A stretch of DNA of 64,000 nt from Pseudomonas helleri (GTDB lineage Bacteria > Pseudomonadota > Gammaproteobacteria > Pseudomonadales > Pseudomonadaceae): positions 1 to 64,000 of the forward strand of contig NZ_WIWC01000005.1 of the NCBI RefSeq assembly GCF_009600315.1, written 5' to 3'. Of the stretch, positions 19,692-27,552 are shown one piece after another (within the stretch, counting starts at the first letter, position 1; each line of letters opens with the position of its first letter). The position numbers were made by a program, and so were the translations under genes. The notes beneath the pieces are model-generated. The model searched no databases. It saw only the letters and a list, made by a program, of their open reading frames with translations, and had not been told where the DNA came from.

Positions 19692-21962
19692 ATGAGTAAG
19701 ACACTCAAACACCGTCACTTTAAATTAGCTCCGATGGCCTTGGCGTTGATCTTTGCCGGCCTTACTTCAACCGCCCATGCGCATGGCGGCGCAGTGGAGA
19801 TGGTGCCCCTAACGTCGACCCTGGAAAATTTTGGGGCCACTGTTAAATGGGACGACTATGCCAACCTCTTCGTTATTTCCAAAGACGGGGCTTATGTTAG
19901 GGTAAAACCAAACAGCAACGTGGCGATGCTTAATGGCAAAAGATTTGAGCTTAGCGTTCCGGTGGTATTCAAAAATAACACTGCTCTTATGTCGCATGAC
20001 TTCATCAATGAAGTATTTCAGTCTGGCCTGAACAAAACCTTTAGCGTCGAAACCCGTCCACATCCACTTAATGCTTTGAGTGCCGACGAGATCAAAGTCG
20101 CTGTACAGGCGATCAACCGTTCGGAGCACTACAAACCAAATTTCCGGTTCACGGAGATATCGCTCCGGGGGCCGAAAAAGAGCGAAGTGTGGGACTTTAT
20201 CTATACCGGAAAACCCGTGAGTCAATCTCGCAAGGCCAATGTGACCGTGCTCGATGGCAGGCACGTTGTCGAAGCCGTGGTAGACCTCGGCACCCAAAAA
20301 CTCCTGAGTTGGGAACCGATCAAGGATGCGCACGGGATGGTCTTGCTGGACGACTTCGCGACCGTGCAGTCTGTTATAGAAGGCAGCACTGAATATGCTC
20401 AGGCGCTGGCCAAGCGTGGCATCAAAGACGCCAAGAAGGTCGTCACCACCCCACTTACGGTGGGCTACTTTGATGGTAAAGACGGCCTTACGCAGGACAA
20501 ACGCCTGCTGAAGGTGGTCAGCTATCTGGATGTCGGCGATGGTAACTACTGGGCTCATCCGATCGAAAACCTGGTCGCCATCGTCGATCTGGAAAGCAAG
20601 AGCGTGATCAAGATCGAGGATGCAGGGATAGTGCCGGTGCCAATGAAGCCTACGCCTTACGACGGGCGCGGACGTAAAGCGGCAACCGTCAAGCCCCTGG
20701 AGATTATCGAACCTGAGGGCAAGAACTACACAATCACCGGTAATAGCATCCACTGGCAGAACTGGGACCTGCATCTGGCACTCGATTCGCGGGTAGGCCC
20801 GGTGATTTCCACGGTCACTTACAACGATCAGGGCAAGAAGCGCAAAGTCATGTACCAAGGTTACTTGGGCGGCATGATCGTACCCTACGGTGATCCAGAC
20901 GTGGGCTGGTACTTCAAAGCCTATCTCGATTCGGGGGACTACGGCATGGGCACCCTCACCTCCCAGATCCAGCCCGGCAAGGACGCGCCTCAAAACGCAG
21001 TGCTACTGGACGCGACCATCGCCGACTACAAGGGCTCGCCCACCAAAATCCCGCGCGCGATGGCGATATTCGAACGCTATGCAGGCCCGGAATACAAGCA
21101 TCAGGAAATGGGCCAACCCAACCTCAGCACCGAGCGCCGGGAACTGGTCATTCGCTGGATCAGCACCATCGGCAACTACGACTACATTTTTGACTGGGTC
21201 TTCCAGGAAAACGGGGTCATCGGTATCGACGCCGGTGCAACGGGCATCGAGGCTGTCAAAGGCGTGAAGTCCAGCACCCTTCATGACGCCACAGCCAAAG
21301 AAGACACACGCTACGGTACCTTGATCGATCACAACATTGTCGGCACCACCCATCAGCACATCTACAATTTCCGCCTGGACATGGACGTAGATGGCGAGAA
21401 CAATTCGTTGGTCGAACTTAATCCGGTTGTGGTCAAAAACGACCGCGGCGGGCCGCGCACCAGCACCATGCAAATTGACCAAAAGGTGGTCAGCACTGAA
21501 CAGCAAGCTGCGCAAAAGTTCGATCCTGCGACCATTCGCCTGCTCAGCAACACGAGTAAGGAAAACAAAATGGGATACCCGGTTTCCTACCAACTGATCC
21601 CTTATGCCGGGGGGACTCACCCGGTGGCAAAGGGTGCCAATTTCGGCAGCGACGAATGGTTGCTCAATCGACTGAGTTTCATGGACAAGCAAATATGGGT
21701 GACCCGTTACGACCCTCAAGAGCGTTATCCCGAAGGCCATTACCCGAATCGCTCGGCAACGGACACCGGTCTGGGTCTGTTCACAGCCAACAACCAATCG
21801 ATCGAGGATAGCGACAATGTAGTGTGGCTGACCACGGGTACCACTCACGTGGCACGCGCAGAGGAATGGCCGATCATGCCAACCGAATGGGTTCACGTAC
21901 TGCTCAAGCCTTGGAACTTCTTCGACGAGACACCCACACTGAACCTCAACTCACCGAAATAA
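19692..21962 (+). CDS. tynA: Periplasmic copper amine oxidase (primary-amine oxidase)
   Basis: This 756-residue enzyme converts primary amines plus O2 and water to aldehyde, NH3 and H2O2. A signal peptide (1-30, ending TAHAHG) places it in the periplasm. The N-terminal copper-amine-oxidase domain D1, present in the E. coli TynA type, is followed by N2, N3 and the catalytic domain. The TPQ precursor is Tyr496 in IGNYDY, the catalytic base Asp413 lies in YLDSGDYGMG, and the copper ligands are His554/His556 (TTHQHIYN) and His719 (TTHVARAEEW). The start at 19692 has AAGGA 8 bp upstream. No feaB-like aldehyde dehydrogenase adjoins it, so the aldehyde product must be handled elsewhere. Confidence 0.95.
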   Translation: MSKTLKHRHFKLAPMALALIFAGLTSTAHAHGGAVEMVPLTSTLENFGATVKWDDYANLFVISKDGAYVRVKPNSNVAMLNGKRFELSVPVVFKNNTALMSHDFINEVFQSGLNKTFSVETRPHPLNALSADEIKVAVQAINRSEHYKPNFRFTEISLRGPKKSEVWDFIYTGKPVSQSRKANVTVLDGRHVVEAVVDLGTQKLLSWEPIKDAHGMVLLDDFATVQSVIEGSTEYAQALAKRGIKDAKKVVTTPLTVGYFDGKDGLTQDKRLLKVVSYLDVGDGNYWAHPIENLVAIVDLESKSVIKIEDAGIVPVPMKPTPYDGRGRKAATVKPLEIIEPEGKNYTITGNSIHWQNWDLHLALDSRVGPVISTVTYNDQGKKRKVMYQGYLGGMIVPYGDPDVGWYFKAYLDSGDYGMGTLTSQIQPGKDAPQNAVLLDATIADYKGSPTKIPRAMAIFERYAGPEYKHQEMGQPNLSTERRELVIRWISTIGNYDYIFDWVFQENGVIGIDAGATGIEAVKGVKSSTLHDATAKEDTRYGTLIDHNIVGTTHQHIYNFRLDMDVDGENNSLVELNPVVVKNDRGGPRTSTMQIDQKVVSTEQQAAQKFDPATIRLLSNTSKENKMGYPVSYQLIPYAGGTHPVAKGANFGSDEWLLNRLSFMDKQIWVTRYDPQERYPEGHYPNRSATDTGLGLFTANNQSIEDSDNVVWLTTGTTHVARAEEWPIMPTEWVHVLLKPWNFFDETPTLNLNSPK

Positions 21963-22139
21963 GTGCAGCCTCTACAGCCGTTTCCAGCGACCCCCGCTCT
22001 GACTTCGATATGTATGTCTCATACGAATAAAGCTTCGCGGGGCCGTCGGGTAATTGAGCTGTGAATTGTCTTCTACACTCCTGTGCGACGAGCTTTTTGG
22101 ACATGCCTATCAAGGCGCAAACTATGAAGGAGTCAGTAG

Positions 22140-22763
22140 ATGGTTCGAAAAATCTTGGTTGTTGCCGCACTGGTGCTGTTAGCCGGTTGTGCTACCAACA
22201 GGGCTGAAGTAAATATTTTGCCGCCAGGTAATAGTCAGACCCCTGCTCCCAGCAATGGAAAAAAAGTCTACATCAGCACCGTTGATGATCGAGTCTTTCA
22301 TATCAAACCCTCCAGCTTTGATATTCCTTCATTGAAGTACGACGAGATCGACGACAAGTCGATTACCGAACGAGCGATCGCGCGTAAACGCAATAACTAC
22401 AATATGGCCATCGGCGATGTATTGTTGCCCAAGGGGCGTACTGTTTCAGAACTAGTGGCCGATGCCGTTGCCACCGCTTACCGGCAGGCAGGCTACGAAG
22501 TAGTCAGCACTCCCAGTGCCCGTGATGTCAGAGAAGTTAACGTGCAAATCATTGAATTCTGGTCATGGTCCACCACCGAAGGGGTGCTCGATAAAATGCT
22601 GCAAAACAAGTCATATTTGCAGATAAAAACCCATGACGCGCCTGCATACAGTGTGAAAACGCTAGTCAACGAGAAGGTAAAAGTGGCCACCGATACCGAC
22701 TGGAAGCGCGTGACCGAGGCGGGCCTTGAAGCCATTACTCAAGAAACCTTGAAGCAACTTTAA
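22140..22763 (+). CDS. Envelope lipoprotein, unknown function
   Basis: This 207-residue lipoprotein has a signal sequence ending in the lipobox LLAGC (Cys18). The mature protein has a YajG-like pattern: early beta-strands (GKKVYISTVDDRVF) and a later helix-strand repeat (TVSELVADAVATAYRQAGYEVV). This similarity is weak and I assign no function. AAGGAG lies 9 bp before the ATG. A good terminator follows. Confidence 0.7.
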   Translation: MVRKILVVAALVLLAGCATNRAEVNILPPGNSQTPAPSNGKKVYISTVDDRVFHIKPSSFDIPSLKYDEIDDKSITERAIARKRNNYNMAIGDVLLPKGRTVSELVADAVATAYRQAGYEVVSTPSARDVREVNVQIIEFWSWSTTEGVLDKMLQNKSYLQIKTHDAPAYSVKTLVNEKVKVATDTDWKRVTEAGLEAITQETLKQL

Positions 22764-22787
22764 GCGGCTTCAGTGCACAACCACTCT

Positions 22788-22848
22788 GCGACCGCCTACA
22801 TCAGTGACCAACTTCATTATTGGTCAAAGGTGTATGCGGTCACTTTTT
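22788..22848 (+). terminator. Long imperfect terminator hairpin
   Basis: The arms 22788-22811 and 22820-22843 pair imperfectly (GCGACCGCCTACA... with ...TGTATGCGGTCAC) around GACCAA/TTGGTC, and TTTTTG follows. It lies 24 bp after the lipoprotein stop. Confidence 0.75.
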
Positions 22849-22849
22849 G

Positions 22850-23544
22850 TTGCAGCTGGAACGAAAGAGGATTCCAGTGAGCATGGCCGCAACCTTCTCA
22901 GCTTTAAGAAAGGAGCCAGTCAGCCCCCCACTGAGTCAGGTAAGGTTTTTTCGAAATAAATGCGCTTGAAACCATCTTCCCGGCATTGCGCTACTTTTCT
23001 ATAACCGCGCTTGGGGTAAATCGAGAGGTTCAGTGGGCGGAATTTTCACAAAAGCCGATCAGCGCCTTTCCTACATCTCAAGCCCTGACACACAACAAAA
23101 TCAGAACTGTCCTACACCTCCGTTTCCTCAATACCAAATACTCCCCCTACCCCTTGAAGCCAATGGCGGATACCCAGGCCAGGGGCATGAAAATACAGCC
23201 TTGCAGAAACAGAATCTGGAATTTACGCGCGAACCCAAAGCGTGCGAGCAGGCGGATTCCGGGTGACAGAAGAATGGGCATGCTGATGACTCCCTTGGAC
23301 AACCTGCCTGAAACGACCGACAGCAAAATGCTATGTCATTGATTACACGGGAGCTAGCAAGAAACGCGCCGCGGTTGTGGGGGCTGGAAAAACGCGATTC
23401 AACGCTGAACCGCTTGTGTGCAGTGCGCAAAAATGGGGCATAAAAACTCAACACTACTGTCGGGTTGTAATCGTGAGGAGCGCTACACACACCCTTGCGT
23501 GCCAGGTTGCACACACAAGGGTGGTCGCTGAATGGTTTGCGAAC
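22850..23544. other. Gene-free interval
   Basis: I see no convincing gene here. Overlapping frames on both strands (for example 22986-23342 plus and 23128-23514 minus) have poor codon usage, no ribosome sites and no recognisable domains. A hairpin with CACCCTTG/CAAGGGTG arms at 23490-23523 lies 22 bp after the 3' end of the cassette and may be a weak end signal for it. Confidence 0.5.
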
Positions 23545-23964
23545 TTAGCCAGTGACTTCCCGGTGAGCAGTGAGGTCGATGTCCATATTGGTATCGCCCT
23601 CGCAACCAAACACTCGCAGGTTAGGCAGCCGTTCATGAATCAACGGTCGCAAATTCAGCCCAAACTCGTAACCGTGGCAAATGTCCAGGTACACGAGCCC
23701 GCGCCAAGTCGCAGCGGGATAGGCCAGCAATTCATCTGCGAACTCCCTCACGGAGAAATCACTGAAGGTTCCGTCGGCCTCACCGAACGCCGTCGGCTCG
23801 CCATGCGCAGTGATAATCAGGATGTCGTCGCCCTGCAGGCGCCCCAGTGTCTGCACTAGGGCAGCACGGCGGCAGCCGCTGTAGCGGAAGTTGGCCGGAT
23901 AGCGACGCGCAGCGTCGGACACTTCAGAATCATTGCGACACCAACAAATCAGGGTTGTGCTCAT
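23545..23964 (-). CDS. Small caspase-like (clan CD-type) protein, putative
   Basis: I do not recognise a named family for this 139-residue protein. Two strand-plus-catalytic motifs stand out: DILIITAHG (47-55), a hydrophobic strand ending His54-Gly55, and GLVYLDICHG (89-98), a second strand ending Asp-x-Cys96. That order, and the spacing of 42 residues, is the His/Cys dyad layout of clan CD cysteine peptidases (caspases, gingipain, CPD). The protein would be a minimal p20-like domain without a prodomain. It has no signal peptide. The ATG at 23964 follows AAGGAGCAAG. It is the last gene of the DUF2589 cassette. The protease call is inference from motifs only; it could be a catalytically idle relative. 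Confidence 0.6.
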   Translation of the reverse strand: MSTTLICWCRNDSEVSDAARRYPANFRYSGCRRAALVQTLGRLQGDDILIITAHGEPTAFGEADGTFSDFSVREFADELLAYPAATWRGLVYLDICHGYEFGLNLRPLIHERLPNLRVFGCEGDTNMDIDLTAHREVTG

Positions 23965-24002
23965 GGTCTTGCTCCTTGAATGACATGGGTTGCGTTAATC
24001 AC

Positions 24003-24031
24003 CCTGCCAACACACGCGGCAGGTTTTTTTT
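24003..24031 (+). terminator. Plus-strand terminator without a plus-strand gene
   Basis: The stem CCTGCC (24003-24008) / GGCAGG (24018-24023) is followed by eight T on the plus strand. All neighbouring genes run on the minus strand, where there is no T-run, so it cannot serve them. It may stop antisense or small-RNA transcription. Confidence 0.6.
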
Positions 24032-24061
24032 GCGCGCTAGCGCAAAGAAAGTGGTCAATTC

Positions 24062-24844
24062 TTAATTCACCTGCAGCCACTTGGCCCGAGCGAGGAAGGC
24101 GGCGCGATCGTCCAGCCCGTTGAAACCGCCGTTGATGATCTGTGTGATCCTGCGCAGGTTGTCTTGATCGGCCAGCGCATTGAGCTTGCGGCTTGCCCAA
24201 AACCAGCCAGCGACATCCACAGCCAAAGCCGGGTCGGTGCCGACCAGTGCCGGTGCGTCTTTATTTTCAAAATCACGATTGCATGCCCGGCCGTATTGGC
24301 GATAGTTGGCCCGGCCTGTCAGTTGGATCAGCCCGCGCCCTTTGAACAGTGGGCCATCGCCGTCCCTCTCGTTGCCCAAATCCTTACGGCCTTCGTAGGC
24401 TTTGCCAGAGGCGATTTCCTGGGTGTAAAGCAGGCACCCGCTTTCATGGCCAATCTGCGCAAGGAAATGCGCAATGCGCAGCGGTGTGTTCATCTCGTAG
24501 CGGGCAAGCACATCAAGAATCGGCTGGTAAAACTGGTCGATCCGCGCACGCGTGGCACTGATCATGATCATCCAGAGTTTCTGCGCTACCAGCCCCTGAG
24601 GCAGGCCGCGCTTGAGTGCCGTCATGGTCGGATCGCCCGGCGCAACAGGCCTGCCCGGTACGCCGCCAATACCGGTTAAAAAACTGTTGAGGGCAGCACG
24701 CGAGCCCCCTCCCCAGACGCCATCAACGGCGAGGTTGCACGTCATGCCGTGCTGGCCACTGTTCATGTTGAGCAGCAATTGCAGGCTGCGTACGTCGGCC
24801 TTGGCGTTCATGCCGTCGTCGCCAACCGTTTGAATGATGCACAT
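24062..24844 (-). CDS. PG-binding/GH19 lysozyme-like cell wall hydrolase
   Basis: This 260-residue predicted peptidoglycan hydrolase has an N-terminal PG_binding_1-type repeat (about 18-56, with LAVDGVWGGGSRAAL) and a C-terminal glycoside hydrolase 19 domain (about 95-258). The GH19 core motif HFLAQIGHESG carries the probable catalytic Glu134, and FKGRGLIQLTGRANY and the GWFWASRKLN segment are also typical. No signal peptide is present, as in phage endolysins. It is preceded by GCAAGGAGCAAGCC. It lies in the same strand series as the DUF2589 genes, between a secreted small protein and the caspase-like gene. Family members occur as phage endolysins and as effectors or lysins in bacterial loci. 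Confidence 0.85.
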   Translation of the reverse strand: MCIIQTVGDDGMNAKADVRSLQLLLNMNSGQHGMTCNLAVDGVWGGGSRAALNSFLTGIGGVPGRPVAPGDPTMTALKRGLPQGLVAQKLWMIMISATRARIDQFYQPILDVLARYEMNTPLRIAHFLAQIGHESGCLLYTQEIASGKAYEGRKDLGNERDGDGPLFKGRGLIQLTGRANYRQYGRACNRDFENKDAPALVGTDPALAVDVAGWFWASRKLNALADQDNLRRITQIINGGFNGLDDRAAFLARAKWLQVN

Positions 24845-24940
24845 GGCTTGCTCCTTGCGTGAGGCACACGCTCCCCGTCGGCGACGGATAGGCGTGCCTT
24901 GCGCTAGATCAAATTGAGGGTTGGGTTGAAGCGGTGAGAA

Positions 24941-25339
24941 TTACCTGGAGCGGTTCAGGTCCGAGGTGAAGAGGGTCTGCCCCTCCTTGTTCAGCAATTG
25001 AATACTGAGTTTTTCCTCCCCGTTTGGCGTGCTTTTCAGGTCGCCAGAAACCAGCGGAGCACAGAGCCCCTTTGCCGGAGGCTTCAGAAAGTAGGTCTCT
25101 GTGCCGCCCTCGGTGTCCGTAAATTCGAGCTTGAAATCGCAGCTCCACTCCCCTTTAAACGCGAGCGTGCCGCCCTTCTCTTTGGCATCGGCCAGGCTGA
25201 GTGAAACCTGAACTTTACGGACGGCACCGCTAGGTGTTTTGTCCGCAATGGCGCCCGTCCAGACAACCTCCCCCGCGACAGCCGACAGCGCCGTTCCCCA
25301 CATCATCACCACAGCGAACACATAAGCGATCTGTTTCAT
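24941..25339 (-). CDS. Small secreted protein, unknown function
   Basis: This 132-residue protein has a signal peptide (MKQIAYVFAVV..., cleavage near SAVAGEV, residue 23). The mature part is beta-rich with two cysteines (EWSCDF and KGLCAP) that may form a disulfide. I recognise no family. The start at 25339 begins the signal peptide and follows AAGGAGAGTC. It sits 26 bp from the preceding small membrane protein gene, so co-transcription in the cassette is likely. Confidence 0.7.
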   Translation of the reverse strand: MKQIAYVFAVVMMWGTALSAVAGEVVWTGAIADKTPSGAVRKVQVSLSLADAKEKGGTLAFKGEWSCDFKLEFTDTEGGTETYFLKPPAKGLCAPLVSGDLKSTPNGEEKLSIQLLNKEGQTLFTSDLNRSR

Positions 25340-25365
25340 TTTGACTCTCCTTGTTAAATGGCTTC

Positions 25366-25548
25366 TTACATCAACATTGCCAACATACGGCCCGCCAACT
25401 GCACGACTTCCATTGCCAGATCCGGCTTCATCACCCCAAGCGCCGTGAGGGCAACCAGGAACGCAACCCCCAACGTGCACAACACCCACGTCGGTATCGA
25501 CGCTCGAAAAGGCCCAGGCAACCTGGGTTTGATAATGTCTCGCATCAT
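25366..25548 (-). CDS. Small membrane protein, holin-sized
   Basis: This 60-residue protein has a basic N-terminus (MMRDIIKPRLPGPFR), one strong transmembrane helix (about 19-41) and a C-terminal amphipathic or second hydrophobic helix (EVVQLAGRMLAML). A strong GAGGAG ribosome site lies 6 bp before Met1; Met2 is an alternative. Size, topology and position two genes upstream of the GH19 lysozyme suggest a holin-like role, but no holin family signature is visible. A pore, anchor or antitoxin role is equally possible. Confidence 0.6.
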   Translation of the reverse strand: MMRDIIKPRLPGPFRASIPTWVLCTLGVAFLVALTALGVMKPDLAMEVVQLAGRMLAMLM

Positions 25549-25588
25549 CTTTGTCTCCTCTTGTGAAAGGGTCAGCAACATTGAGCGG

Positions 25589-25897
25589 TCAGCACGCTTG
25601 GTCATCGCCATGCCCCCGGTAACGGGCCAATAAATGGCCATCAATACGAACCGTGATGTCTTCAGCCCCCTCACCCGGCACTTCGATACACAGCTCGTGC
25701 ACGCTCGCCGTACCCTGAGGAGCACGCCCGATCCGTAGCGCAAGCGCGTTCAAACCATCAACGCGCTCCACGGTGGCCGCCATCGCCACCTGCATGCTCG
25801 CCACACGAGTACCCGGCCACACGCGATGCGTGGCGGTCTGTGCCCGGTGCAGTTCGCTGCCAAGCATCTGCACGAACACATCCAGCCGGCGTATCAC
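25589..25897 (-). CDS. Cassette small protein, unknown function
   Basis: This 102-residue soluble protein has an N-terminal helix with alternating hydrophobic residues (MIRRLDVFVQMLGSELHRA) and a beta-rich C-terminal half (ITVRIDGHLLARYRG). There is no signal peptide or membrane segment. It overlaps the preceding gene by 4 bp (ATGA), showing operon organisation. I do not recognise the family. Confidence 0.6.
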   Translation of the reverse strand: MIRRLDVFVQMLGSELHRAQTATHRVWPGTRVASMQVAMAATVERVDGLNALALRIGRAPQGTASVHELCIEVPGEGAEDITVRIDGHLLARYRGHGDDQAC

Positions 25898-26169
25898 GAC
25901 GATTCCTCATCACCAGCAAGCCAATGGGGTTTACGGGCAAAACCCAAGTGATAAATCAGTGCCTGCAATACCACCTGATGTTCGCCGATGTTCAGCAACG
26001 TGAAGTTCTTTTCGATGCCCACGATTCGCCCACGAGGCGTTTCAGTGAGGCAACGGTTAAGCAGCGCCGCTTGGGCCTGGACGGCTGCATCGGGTGTCAG
26101 CTTTTCCGGATCGGTACTGCCGACCATGATGCGCTTCACGTATCCCACGTTCGTTAGATCGAACATCAA
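25894..26169 (-). CDS. Cassette small protein, unknown function
   Basis: This 91-residue soluble protein begins with MMFDLTNVGYVKRI and has a central helix (LTPDAAVQAQAALLNRCL) followed by beta-strands (GRIVGIEKNFTLLNI). No family is recognised. A ribosome site (GAAAGGAGA) precedes the ATG. It lies 81 bp after the second DUF2589 gene and its stop overlaps the next start, so it belongs to the cassette operon. Confidence 0.6.
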   Translation of the reverse strand: MMFDLTNVGYVKRIMVGSTDPEKLTPDAAVQAQAALLNRCLTETPRGRIVGIEKNFTLLNIGEHQVVLQALIYHLGFARKPHWLAGDEESS

Positions 26170-26250
26170 AAGTCTCCTTTCCGGAAAAGCATGACTGCCA
26201 GCGTTGGTGAATGGCCTTGCTACACGCCGGCGTTAGTAACGGCTACTCGA

Positions 26251-26862
26251 TCAAGCAGCCTGGGTGATCGCCTTGGGCGCGACGGATTGGGCGATCATGT
26301 CGAGCACACGGGCCAGGCCTTCAGGCATGCCGTCGTCAGCGGCATGCACCTCGACGTGGTACTTGGCCGACTGGTCGGTGCTGCGCGTGTTCTCCTTGTG
26401 GGAGCTCACAGATCCCGAAATGTTGACCTTGGCGCTGAAAGGTCCCCAACCGAACTTCGCCTCGGCCGACATCGCCTTCTGGGAGTCTTCGGATTCGCGA
26501 GACTGCTCCGAATTTTTCACCTCCATATCGAAGCTGATATCGACTTTGTTGATGGACAGGTTGGGCACCTTGACCACGGCCAGCAGCGGGACTTCCAGCT
26601 CCACCGTTTCCATCGGTTGAGTCCCGCCTTCGCTTGCAACGCTCTGGGAAGGGCGATCGAAACGAAACAGCACTTTGCGCACATCACCCACCGCATTGGC
26701 ATCGCCTTCAGTGGTGGGCGGCAAGAAGCCAATCACCTTGATGAAGTCAGCGGTAGCATTGGCCAGGCGTACTTGAGCATCACACGCGGCAGTGAGGGGG
26801 CCACCGATCAGGTCGCCCATGGGGAGGCCACGGAACTGGTCACCCGTCGAGAAGTTAGACAT
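26251..26862 (-). CDS. DUF2589 family protein (paralog 2)
   Basis: This 203-residue protein shows the DUF2589 pattern: an N-terminal helix (LIGGPLTAACDAQVRLA), a central strand pair (LEVPLLAVVKVPNLSINKVDISFDMEV, about 88-114) and a C-terminal strand-helix (HVEVHAADDGMPEGLARVLDMI). An extra segment rich in Ser, Glu and Lys (about 118-165) is absent from its paralog. The molecular function of DUF2589 is unknown to me. It lies 19 bp after the first DUF2589 gene. No export signal is visible. Confidence 0.8.
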   Translation of the reverse strand: MSNFSTGDQFRGLPMGDLIGGPLTAACDAQVRLANATADFIKVIGFLPPTTEGDANAVGDVRKVLFRFDRPSQSVASEGGTQPMETVELEVPLLAVVKVPNLSINKVDISFDMEVKNSEQSRESEDSQKAMSAEAKFGWGPFSAKVNISGSVSSHKENTRSTDQSAKYHVEVHAADDGMPEGLARVLDMIAQSVAPKAITQAA

Positions 26863-26881
26863 AAGTCATCTCCATTTGAAC

Positions 26882-27385
26882 TCAGATTAATTTATCGAGG
26901 TTTTGAATCAGCCGAGCCATGCCCTCGGACGAGGGATGGGTCTCGACTCTGAGGGTGACGCGCGCAAGTGGCCCGCCCTCCCCATTACGGCGAACGCCAA
27001 GATCGACGCTCAAAGCTTGGTGAGATTCGGTTGGCCATGCAGAGGTATCGTCGTCCTCGGGCGGCATGTCGGCAGGCTGTGGGGCCGTGCCAGACTCATC
27101 GGCGTTGAGGCCCACCTCAAACGAGATTTCCATGTCTTTGATAGCCAGCAGCCGCGAGCCGACCAGCGACAGCAATGGCACGCGTACCACGCGCTCCTCG
27201 CCTTCCCGTGCATCCTGGGACGTGGAGGGCAGCCGGACGTCGATGCTGACCGGTCGGTTGTCTTCATCAAAATACTTGCTCACCGTGGAAACCTGGAAAA
27301 GCTGGATTTTGTCCTGCGCTTCGGCAACAGCACCGGCAATGCTTTGAATGAGAAGGTGAAGAGATTGATTCGCCACGCAAGACAC
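26882..27385 (-). CDS. DUF2589 family protein (paralog 1)
   Basis: This 167-residue first gene of the cassette is a shorter DUF2589 protein. It shares with the next gene the helix LLIQSIAGAVAEAQDKI, the central VPLLSLVGSRLLAIKDMEISFEV and the C-terminal VETHPSSEGMARLIQNL, aligned at the same relative places. A Pro/Glu/Asp-rich linker (about 103-118) replaces the longer insert of paralog 2. The start at 27385 lies 95-140 bp downstream of a putative AraC-type site and promoter. No signal peptide is present. Confidence 0.78.
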   Translation of the reverse strand: MSCVANQSLHLLIQSIAGAVAEAQDKIQLFQVSTVSKYFDEDNRPVSIDVRLPSTSQDAREGEERVVRVPLLSLVGSRLLAIKDMEISFEVGLNADESGTAPQPADMPPEDDDTSAWPTESHQALSVDLGVRRNGEGGPLARVTLRVETHPSSEGMARLIQNLDKLI

Positions 27386-27479
27386 TCCTTGTCAGATTTT
27401 GCTTCCAGGGCAGTGATTGCACCGCAAAGCAAACTTACTGTTGGTTAGTGACTGGAGGTTAGGCCTGGCCGCTTTTGAT

Positions 27480-27523
27480 GTATTAGGCCATGCGTCCCAA
27501 AAACCTGGATGCGCGTCCCAAAA
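27480..27523 (-). promoter_or_regulatory. AraC-type direct repeat and candidate promoter of the DUF2589 operon
   Basis: On the minus strand TTTTGGGACGC occurs twice without mismatch (27513-27523 and 27492-27502), exactly 21 bp apart start to start. Two-helical-turn direct repeats are the usual site of AraC-family activators. A TAATAC -10-like hexamer (27480-27485) lies just downstream. The element sits between the AraC gene end and the first DUF2589 gene. Regulatory function is inferred. Confidence 0.6.
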
Positions 27524-27552
27524 TCCTACAGCCTATAAACAGTCGTCGCAGC

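Noticed and set aside
19809..20993. 394-codon minus-strand frame within tynA
   Set aside because: It is antisense to a full-length amine oxidase with all active-site residues; a high-GC artefact.
22986..23342. Plus-strand frame in the interval before the cassette
   Set aside because: Codon usage is unlike the neighbours, with no ribosome site and no domain; an overlapping minus-strand frame is equally weak.
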